Of a DNA stretch of 8,197 nt, positions 1 through 6,974 are shown one piece after another. The position numbers and the translations under genes were made by a program. The notes under the pieces were generated by a model. It saw only the letters and a program-made list of their open reading frames with translations. It did not search any database and was not told the origin of the DNA. The stretch is from an uncultured Candidatus Altimarinota bacterium (GTDB lineage Bacteria; Patescibacteriota; Gracilibacteria; BD1-5; JAGOOR01), in assembly GCA_937920005.1 (NCBI GenBank), contig CALETF010000005.1, positions 1-8,197 on the forward strand, read 5' to 3'. Numbering within the stretch: position 1 is the stretch's first letter; each line of letters starts with the position of its first letter.

Positions 1-1194
1 GTCATGTCATTCGAGAAAACTGATGAGATTGTCAGCCGTTGGTGGTACTCCATGTCCGTGAAGATTTAATGGTGTTTCCGTTGTTTTTGTTTCGCCTGCA
101 CCAGGATAGCTCACTGTATATTGTGGTGGTGTGAAATAGGTATGAGGAGTAGTAGAGGTGTTTATATTTTCATGTACAAAATAATTTTTACCATCGAGCT
201 TATACTCTCCACGTTTTCATTTTGATTTTGTTACAGCTACACATAATTCTGCGAATTTTGTACGACTGAATGATTTCTCCATATCTACAGTTTCTGCAAA
301 TTCTCTTTGTTCTTTTGTTTTCTTTGTTGTGTTCATGATATTCCGTATCAGTTCTGATGGATTTGTGGCTGATATTTCTGTTACGTTACCTCTTTCATCT
401 TGTATACAAGCAAAATATGTCTCTACTCCAGAACTATTTTTTTCATATCTCACAGGAAACCATTTTTTATCAAAGCTGTACGCGGATCCAGTTTTTTTAT
501 TTGTCTTTGCAAAATTAAGTGCTGTTTGGATTTGAGGTACATTGAGATCTTCATGTGTTTCCTGGAGTATTCCTGGCGATCAAGCAGGCGCCCCAGGAGT
601 ACTTGATGGATTATTTGTACGCATTGCTTCTCTTTCTGTTTTCTTTTCTGCTCGTTCTCTTTCTTTTATTATTTTATTTGATGCGACATCCAAATTGTTT
701 ATAGCTACTTTTTGTGAACTATAGAGCTCTTCCATGAGCTCTAATATGCCTATAGTTGTCCATGTTCCTGCAGGCATCTCGTATTCGTATTCCATAGCAT
801 TTCTACCGGGTCTGACATTTAATGCTGTATCTGGGCTGAGATAGAGATTTACTGTATCTAGTGCATTTGTAGTTCCTGTTGTAAGAAAAAATCTCCAAAA
901 ATCACCCATAGTATTAAATACATAAGGCGGAGCTATAGTTGGACGAGAAGAGATATCTTCTGCTACGTCTATAATACTTGCTATCTTTGTGGCATTTTTT
1001 CTGATGACACTATCCAAAAATTCACCCACATTTGCATGTGTATTTGAAATTCTCTGTTCACTATTATTGAGTTTCCAAACTCTGCCATCTGATAGATCAA
1101 CTTCGTGTTTTTTTTCTCATCCACTTGCCTCATTATCTATGAGTTCTTGGAGGTTTTCGTATTGTGGATCGTATGTTGATTGAGTAGTAGTCAT
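1..1194 (-). CDS. Unrecognised protein, code 25, partial (3' end beyond left edge)
   Basis: I do not recognise this protein. The frame is open from ATG at 1194 to position 1 with no TAA or TAG (398 codons visible). It contains four TGA codons read as Gly, at 1117-1119, 580-582, 217-219 and 7-9 (residues 26, 205, 326, 396). I see no signal peptide. Residues about 56-160 look globular and aromatic-rich (PPYVF, GDFWRFFL, NLYLSP). Residues about 165-191 are a charged probable helix, followed by a Pro/Ser/Thr/Gly linker (about 194-208). A second Lys-rich domain follows (KKWFPVRYEK near 245, YFACIQDERG after it). The visible tail is rich in Thr, Pro, Tyr and His. The start is chosen because ATG lies 2 nt after the TAA of the upstream gene, so the two are surely co-transcribed and may work together. 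The reading frame is secure, the function is not. Confidence 0.85.
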
Positions 1195-1196
1195 AA

Positions 1197-3341
1197 TTAT
1201 ATTTTTATTTTAAATTTTGTACCATCTTTAGACGTATAATCTGCACCATCTCCTATTGAGAGCTGTTCGGTGTTTTGTTTTAGTATGTCGACCGCCCTAT
1301 CGAGACCTCATACTGCAGTTATTGTTGGATGATTTTTTGTTAAAAATGTTTCATCAACAAAAGGGTTACCATCTATATCTACTTCGAGTGTATCACTCCA
1401 TGTTTTCTCAATCCAATTTTCACTATTTTCATAATTTATATTTCGTCCACGATTCAGCATATCTTTTTCTTTCACTTTTAAGTCTTTTATCAATTGAATT
1501 TTTCCTTCAGCTTTTTCAAGTTTTTCTATGAGTTGTTTTTTCTTTTCTAAAATTCATAGTTTTTGTAATACTTCCTCGGAATAATTTTCTGAGAATTGGG
1601 CTATTTTTTCTTTCATTATTTTTACTGTTTCAAGACTGTCTATTTTGTTTTTTTCGCCTACCTCATCACTGTATATTTTATTATTTATTTCAGTTTCTAT
1701 CTTTTCGAGATTGCTTTTTACTTCTTCATCTGTTTTCTCTTTCTCTTCTTTTGTTTGCTGCGTCTGTACTACTTCTTTGCCTTCATTGGCTAATCTTTCA
1801 GCTTCTTGTGCGGCTTCTTGTGCAGCTGTGGCTGATATATTTTTTGTAGAATCAGCTGGGAACTTCTCTTGTTCTATTTTTATCTTTGTTCTTGTCTCTT
1901 TGAGTGATTTTTCTTTTATTTCTAGATTTCTTATTTCTGAGGTGAGAGTTGCAAGATTATCTTTTAAGGCACTATTATTTGGATCTTTTGTTAGTTGTGA
2001 TTCAAGTGTTTTTTTCTGTTTATTTTTTTGTTCTTTTGTTAATTTGGTATCTTGGAGAGAGTTTTCTACGTTTCTTAGCATTTCTCCTACTTTTGTTTTT
2101 GATTTTTCTACAATATTTTTGACTACATCTTCACATGTTTTTAGGTTCGCTTCAGCTGCACTTACTTTTGATCCTTTATCTGGACTGTCTGGTAGAGTTT
2201 TTGCTGTTTCTAGATCTTTTTTTGCTTTCTCGAGATTCATATCTGCTTCCTGCGCATTTTTTATTTCTTGCTTTTGTTCTTCTAATTTTTGGGCATCACT
2301 TTTGATTGGAGGCACTTCTGTTGTTGTAGGTGCATCATTATTTCAATTGTCTTCGGTTTCATATGTTGGTGTCAATGTGTCGTCTTTACTACAATCAAGA
2401 AGACGCTCGAGTCTTTCTACAGGATTATAGCTTACTCATTCTGTAGAAGCGAGCTCTTCTGCTATTTTCTCAATTCCTATATATATACGGTGATATTTTT
2501 TGTATTTAGGGTTGTCAGCATGTTTTCCGAGGAGTGCTGCCTCGACATTTTCTTTTGTGCTAAAATCGAGGTCACTTTGATTTGCTAATATTTGTCTGTA
2601 TTCTCTTTCTGTTATATCATCGAGTCGAATAATGGAACTAATAGGAGATTCTTTAATTGACAGGAGATTATTCATGGCTGTTTTTGTGTACTCCATTTGT
2701 TTCTCTGTTTTGTAGCCCATCGTTTTCATTGTCAGATAGTTTGCAAAGGAAGGGAATATACCGCTGAGAAACTTTATAATTATATTCACAAATCCACTTG
2801 GCTTATTTTTACTTTCATAGTCGTTTGGTATAGATGGTATATCTGCACTGATATTGAGATCTCACAGTGTTTTCTCTATTACTTGTTGAGTTGTCTGTGT
2901 CTGTGTTGGTTTTTCTGGTGTTGCAGATGGTGCATTTAGTTTTGATTCAATTTTGTCTGAGAGTTGTTTTATGTGTTCATCTATTTCTTTGTCCCCAAGT
3001 TTTTTCTCTGTGTCTACGTCCGTTTTATTAGTATCTGGAGACTGAGATGAGAATTCCGTTGCATCGTCATCGTCATTTTTTTCATGTTGTAGTGATTCTT
3101 TGAACTTCTGTAAAATATCGCTAATTTCACTAATAACGACATCTTTTTTCCCTTCGTATTTTTTTAGGAGTTCATTGATAGCTTTTTGATATTTTTCTGT
3201 GAATGATTTTTTTTCTGCATCTGACAAATTATTGTTGCTCGTTATCTCATCTAAAAAAACTTTTTGTTTAGTTGTTTCATGTAAATCTGCGAGCTTCTGA
3301 GGAGCTTCAGTCGGGGAAGTAGATGGATTGTTTGTAGACAT
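1197..3341 (-). CDS. Large Lys/Glu-rich coiled-coil protein of unknown function, code 25
   Basis: Complete 714-residue frame from ATG (3341) to TAA (1197-1199), formed by joining pieces separated only by TGA codons at residues 160, 302, 333, 596 and 678. Residues 1-160 are polar and probably disordered, with Ser/Thr/Pro at the start and an Asp run near residue 93. Residues about 185-204 form the only strongly hydrophobic stretch (VNIIIKFLSGIFPSFANYL), perhaps a membrane or amphipathic helix. Residues about 205-320 look globular. From about 350 to 640 the chain is dominated by Lys, Glu, Gln, Leu and Ala in heptad-like order, indicating long coiled coils. A short globular tail ends in KFKIKI. 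There is no N-terminal signal peptide. It is first in a two-gene unit with the downstream gene starting 2 nt after its stop. A scaffold or filament-like role is possible, but this is inference from composition alone. Confidence 0.88.
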
Positions 3342-3361
3342 AATTTTGTGCTATCTTCCTC

Positions 3362-3390
3362 AGCTTACCCTATTTTCTTCTGGTTTGCAA
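3362..3390 (-). promoter_or_regulatory. Weak candidate promoter for the coiled-coil gene pair
   Basis: On the minus strand TTGCAA (3385-3390) is followed after 17 nt by TAAGCT (3362-3367). This would start transcription roughly 14 nt before the ATG at 3341. The match to consensus is modest, and the assignment rests mainly on its place in the divergent intergenic region. Confidence 0.25.
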
Positions 3391-3452
3391 AAAAACAGTT
3401 TTCTTATTTCCTGTACAAATAATTGACTTTTTATTTTTTAATAAAATATATA

Positions 3453-3481
3453 TTTTGAAAAAAATGATATTTTTGTATACT
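3453..3481 (+). promoter_or_regulatory. Candidate promoter of rel, leaderless arrangement
   Basis: TATACT (3476-3481) ends exactly 7 nt before the rel ATG at 3489, with TTTTGA (3453-3458) 17 nt upstream as a loose -35. Transcription would start at or next to the A of the ATG, giving a leaderless mRNA. A second possibility is TTGACT (3423-3428) with TATATA (3447-3452) at 18 nt spacing, giving a leader of about 30 nt. No Shine-Dalgarno sequence precedes the start, which favours the leaderless reading. Confidence 0.45.
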
Positions 3482-3488
3482 TATTTTG

Positions 3489-5621
3489 ATGAAAAATGTT
3501 GATATATGAGCTGTTATTTGAGATATAAAAAAACGCTATTTATCCTATGGTGAGGATGAGAAAAAACTCATTGATACGGCCTATGAATATGCTATAAAAT
3601 CACACGAGGGGAGGAAGAGAAAATCTGGCGAACCTTATGTGCATCATCCACTTTTAGCCACTCAGGAGCTCATGGTGATAGAGCCCGATCTTACCACAGT
3701 TCTCGCTACTCTACTTCATGATACTGTTTCTGATGGTACTGGTAGTTTTGAACAAATAGAGAGTATTTTCTGATCTGATGTTCGTCGTATTGTTGAGGCT
3801 CTTGATAAAATAGGCCTTATTAAATATCGATGAAATGAGGCTACCATTGAGCGTCTTCAGAGAACACTTTTGGCTATGGCTCAAGACGTGAGGAGTATTT
3901 TTGTAAAATTTGCTGATAGAATCGATAATCTCAGAAGTCTCCAATATCACGAAAATGCTGAAACGAGAAAAAGAATAGCCGACGAATCTCTCTCGATTTA
4001 TGCCCCTATTGCTGCTCGACTTGGACTCTATGCTTTCAAGGAAACTATGGAAACTCTCGCTCTTCGGGAGCTTGATCTCGATGGGTATTTGCAGGTAACA
4101 GGGGAGCTCGCGCATTATACTCTAGAACAGGATAAATTTCTGACACAATCGGTCGAAAGCGTTAAAAAAATGCTTCCAGAAAAGTATCGAGAATCCGTGT
4201 CTTACAGAGTAAAAAAACCATATTCTATTTATCGTAAACTCAAACAGTATGATGTAAAAAGTATACGTGATATTTATGATGTTTTCGCGATTCGAATTAT
4301 TGTTGATGATATCAGTGACTGTTACGCTGCTTTGGGTATAGTTCATGGTCATTTCACACCACTTTCTGAGCGTTTCAAAGATTTCATTGCTGTTCCTAAG
4401 CCAAATGGTTATCAGAGTCTCCATACGACGGTTCTTGGTTTTGATGGTTACAAACAACCAATAGAGATACAAATACGAACCAAGCAAATGGATCAGAATG
4501 CAGAAAGAGGCACTGCCTCACATATCCTCTATAAAATCCATGGAGATGACATGCAAAAGGAAGATGGCTACCAAGACCTTGTCCAAATGACGATGGATAC
4601 TCTTCTTGATCAGGGTTCACTTCTGGGGCAAAAAGTGTCTCTACCTACCATGTTTGTTTTTTCTCCTCGAGGAGATGTGTTTGAGCTGCCTCACAAGGCT
4701 ACTCCAGTTGATTTTGCCTACGCAGTTCATTCTGATGTTTGATATCATACTGTTTGAGCCCGTGTTAATGGCAAAATCACCACTCTTGATACTTTGTTGA
4801 AAGATGGAGATATCGTTGAGATTATTACTAGTCCACAGGCTCATCCAGCGGCACAATGGCTTGATTTTGTTGTTTCTTCCAAAGCTAAATCACAAATAGG
4901 TGTCGAAGTGAAGAGACTTTCATGAGATCGTGCACGTATTGTTGAGCGCGGTAAAAAGCTTCTTTTTGATGCTTTCAGTGCTGAGGGGATAAAACTGGCA
5001 GATGACCTCTCTAATTTTTCTCAGTACTATGGGAGTATCCTTGATGAAAAAAAACAAGAAGATTTTTATTACCAAATTGGTCAAGGTATGAGGAAGCCAT
5101 CAAGCTTTTTGCCACGTCGAGAAAAAATAAAAAAAGTACTCAAAAAACAAATTACTGATACGCCTATATACATCATGATAGGAGGAGAAAAACACATCCC
5201 TCATCAGATTTCTCAGTGTTGTCATCCTGTGTTCCCTGATGATATAGTGGCCGTGCTCCGTACTGGTGGGAAATGTATGGTACATAATCGTGAATGCGGA
5301 GCATTGAGTCGAGTTAATCCTGCCCGTATGCTTCCTGCATACTGGCATGTTGGTAGAAAATGAAAAGTGGTTTCTTTTTCTCTCTTGTTTCATGATGTCC
5401 CAGGACTGCTCTCCCGCATAACTAAGATTATCTATGAAATGGGTATCAATATCGTAGATTTACATGTTTCACCACAGCACGATACTACTACTCGACTCTC
5501 ATTATCGCTTGAAATTCCTGATGACGATGCATCGATTGCTGATCGCTTAATGGAGAGAATCCGTGTCCATATTCCTGAATTTCTGGTGCGTGAAGATGAT
5601 TTTTTTGACAAGAAGAAATAA
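3489..5621 (+). CDS. rel: RelA/SpoT-family (p)ppGpp synthetase/hydrolase, code 25
   Basis: Makes (p)ppGpp from ATP and GTP/GDP and may hydrolyse it; it is the stringent-response enzyme acting at the ribosome. The 710-residue length is normal for long Rel proteins. Eight TGA codons read as Gly (residues 7, 11, 95, 115, 418, 423, 479, 625). The HD hydrolase domain shows R44, K45, H53, H77, D78, D82 and ADRIDNLR at 142-149. The usual Glu at position 81 is Ser. The synthetase domain shows YSIYRK (245-250), D264, the RFKD motif (295-298) typical of bifunctional enzymes, NGYQSLHTTV (306-315) and EIQIRT (326-331). A TGS domain starts near 388 with TPVDFAYAVH. The zinc-finger-like region has C577, C578, H599 and C603, and a C-terminal ACT domain starts near 626. 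The ATG was chosen because it gives the normal N-terminal distance to R44 and H53. It is followed by rpsU without an intervening terminator. Confidence 0.97.
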
Positions 5622-5656
5622 TCTATACAATTCGAGTACTTATTTATCAGTATATA
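5605..5656 (+). promoter_or_regulatory. Candidate promoter(s) for rpsU
   Basis: TATATA (5651-5656) ends exactly 7 nt before the rpsU ATG, the same spacing as at rel, but has no good -35. Alternatively TTGACA (5605-5610, inside the end of rel) with TACAAT (5626-5631) at a short 15-nt spacing would give a leader of about 25 nt. Read-through from rel is also possible because no terminator lies between. Confidence 0.35.
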
Positions 5657-5663
5657 GCTTCCT

Positions 5664-5867
5664 ATGGCTCGTTTTTACGCTACAAAAAAAGAAGGAGAAT
5701 CAAGTGACAAGATGCTTGTCAGATTCAAGAAACTCCTCTACGGTTCACGACTTATTACAGATCTCCGTGCTACACGTTATAACTTCAAGACTCCTACGAA
5801 ACGTAAGACTCGTGAAAAAGCTATCGTTTGTTCAAAATACCGAGAACTTACTGAAGAACTCTCATAA
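5664..5867 (+). CDS. rpsU: Small ribosomal subunit protein bS21
   Basis: A 67-residue, strongly basic protein of the 30S subunit, near the usual bS21 length of about 60-70 residues. The pattern fits bS21: an N-terminal beta-like stretch, RFKK (residues about 20-23), a helix with ITDLRATRYNF matching the family's LxELRRRxxYxKP region, then KTPTKRKTREKAIVCSKY, the Arg/Lys-rich helix. There is no TGA codon inside and the stop is TAA. The ATG is not preceded by a Shine-Dalgarno sequence. Known role: bS21 sits near the anti-Shine-Dalgarno end of 16S rRNA and aids initiation, which is notable in a region where no gene carries a clear Shine-Dalgarno. The gene follows rel by 42 nt and is closed by a strong hairpin at 5886-5911. 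Confidence 0.82.
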   Translation: MARFYATKKEGESSDKMLVRFKKLLYGSRLITDLRATRYNFKTPTKRKTREKAIVCSKYRELTEELS

Positions 5868-5885
5868 ATCTCTCTTTATGTTTTG

Positions 5886-5915
5886 AAAAATCCCGGTTAA
5901 CCGGGATTTTTCTTG
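5886..5915 (+). terminator. Intrinsic terminator after rpsU
   Basis: A perfect 11-bp stem, 5886-5896 pairing with 5901-5911, with a TTAA loop. The whole 26 bp is a perfect palindrome with a GC core (CCCGG/CCGGG) and flanking A and T runs, so it could work in both directions. It lies 18 nt after the rpsU stop. Confidence 0.88.
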
Positions 5916-5940
5916 TTTATGGAAAAATCTTATCTATACT
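5913..5940 (+). promoter_or_regulatory. Promoter of the small-membrane-protein/PrsW operon
   Basis: TTGTTT (5913-5918) and TATACT (5935-5940) are separated by 16 nt. The predicted start is near 5947, leaving a leader of about 15 nt before the ATG at 5962. The -35 begins right after the rpsU terminator stem, so the two signals are packed end to end. Confidence 0.5.
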
Positions 5941-5961
5941 GCATTCATCTTTCTTTTAATT

Positions 5962-6171
5962 ATGCTTTTTTTCTGAATATTGTGTCTCATTCTTGGAATA
6001 GCTATACTTTTTAATCCAGCACTCCTTGGTTTTTTGGTGGGTTTTTTCCTCTTTATACTCTGATCGTGGATTATTCTCGGATGGTATAAAGTGAATAAGG
6101 TTCTCGAAAAGACATATTCTGTAGGAAAGTATAATATCGTCTTTCAGAAGAAGTCAGGTTCTAAAAAATAA
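5962..6171 (+). CDS. Small two-helix membrane protein, code 25
   Basis: A 69-residue protein visible only when TGA is read as Gly (residue 5 at 5974-5976 and residue 34 at 6061-6063). Residues about 2-17 and 20-41 are hydrophobic helices (LGIAILF, then GFLVGFFLFILG) joined by a tight NPA turn, forming a probable helical hairpin. The tail (43-69) is basic and probably cytoplasmic. The stop is TAA, and the PrsW-like gene starts 2 nt later, so the two share a transcript. The glycines encoded by TGA lie within the helices, as in many small membrane proteins. No family is recognised. It could be a partner or regulator of the protease, by position only. Confidence 0.82.
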
Positions 6172-6173
6172 TC

Positions 6174-6926
6174 ATGCAACAAGCATTGCAAACATTTTTT
6201 GCTTTTTTGGCAGCAGGTTTTGGTCTATTTCTCTGGGTATACATAGTTTCATATATGATGTATCAAGGAGTAAAAAAAGACTTTATTGAAAAGACTCGGA
6301 TGGGTATTCTGAGAGGTATGGCTGTCGCTGTCTTTTTTCTCTTATTTCAGTATATTCCTTGATTGGGCCAATTTATACAGAGAGATTGGGTCCTTTTTCC
6401 AGCTATATTTTTTATGATTTCTTTACCATTTTCTTGGCAAAGATTGCACAGCACGACATTGTGGCCTATTGTCCTATCTCTTTTAGCTTGGTTTCTTCTC
6501 TCTTTTGCGAGTGATTCTTTGACGCGCCTTCTCTGGCCACCGTTCCATGAAGAAATAGGGAAGTGGTATCAGTCTGTGACGATGAGTTATCCTGCTATAT
6601 TGAGCCCATTTGTAAGTCTTGGTTTTGCCTTTTTAGAAAATTTTCGCTATTACAGTGTTGATTTGAGTCTTTCTCAGATGCTCGGACGCACTCTTTTCTC
6701 TCTGCCACTTCATATATTTGTTTGATTGTTAGGGTTATGGATTTTTCTCTCTGTGAGAAATAGAATTCTTTGAGCTTTATTGGGGCTTATGGCTGCTATA
6801 CTGTTTCATACACTTTATAACTGGTCTCTTGGTTTTTCACTCGTTGTAACGCTTTTTCTCATTATCATGGGGTATATGTTTTATGGTTGGAGTATTGAAA
6901 ATGGTTGGTGGAAAAAACATATATAA
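6174..6926 (+). CDS. PrsW-like intramembrane metalloprotease family protein, code 25
   Basis: A 250-residue polytopic membrane protein with TGA read as Gly at residues 63, 184 and 200. It shows the four spaced motifs of the PrsW family (the CPBP-like group whose Bacillus founder cleaves an anti-sigma factor): EEIGKW (E126, E127, K130), GFAFLEN (E155, N156), a His at 180 inside a helix (SLPLHIFVGLLG), and H212 with N216 in FHTLYNW. The Gly at 184, encoded by TGA, falls in the usual His-x-x-x-Gly neighbourhood. About seven or eight hydrophobic helices cover residues 8-30, 45-60, 72-85, 95-112, 140-157, 176-194, 199-217 and 220-238. Its substrate here is unknown. It is co-transcribed with the small membrane protein 2 nt upstream and is closed by a hairpin overlapping its stop. 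The family call is good, activity is inferred. Confidence 0.82.
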
Positions 6927-6953
6927 AAATACTCCATTTAAGGAGTATTTTTT
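6925..6953. terminator. Bidirectional terminator between convergent genes
   Basis: A perfect 11-bp stem, 6925-6935 pairing with 6942-6952, with the loop ATTTAA. A-run and T-run flanks allow use in both directions. It overlaps the TAA of the PrsW-like gene (6924-6926) and lies 22 nt beyond the TAA of the convergent minus-strand gene (6975-6977), so it probably ends both. Confidence 0.85.
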
Positions 6954-6974
6954 AGTTGGAGAGATAGTATTGCG

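Noticed and set aside
1195..1201. TATAAT on the minus strand just before the ATG at 1194
   Set aside because: It overlaps the upstream stop codon and would start transcription inside the gene; it is most likely chance in AT-rich sequence.
1645..2430. A long open frame on the plus strand (261 codons) rich in Phe, Ser and Leu
   Set aside because: It is the antisense shadow of the Lys/Glu-rich coiled-coil gene. Its composition is what the complement of AAA, GAA and GAG codons gives, and no start signal or family fits.
3354..3361. GAGGAAG-like Shine-Dalgarno upstream of the ATG at 3341 (minus strand)
   Set aside because: It lies about 13 nt from the start, too far for normal pairing, and no other gene here has such a site.
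3711..4487. Minus-strand open frames opposite rel
   Set aside because: The plus strand here encodes unmistakable Rel motifs, so the opposite frames are shadows.
4740..4757. TGA read as Trp (code 4) or selenocysteine
   Set aside because: TGG is used normally for Trp in these genes, the aligned family residues are Gly, and 24 sites across unrelated genes exclude selenocysteine.
3489..5621. rel as a pseudogene broken by stop codons
   Set aside because: All interruptions are TGA, none is TAA or TAG, the frame never shifts, and several fall on conserved glycines.
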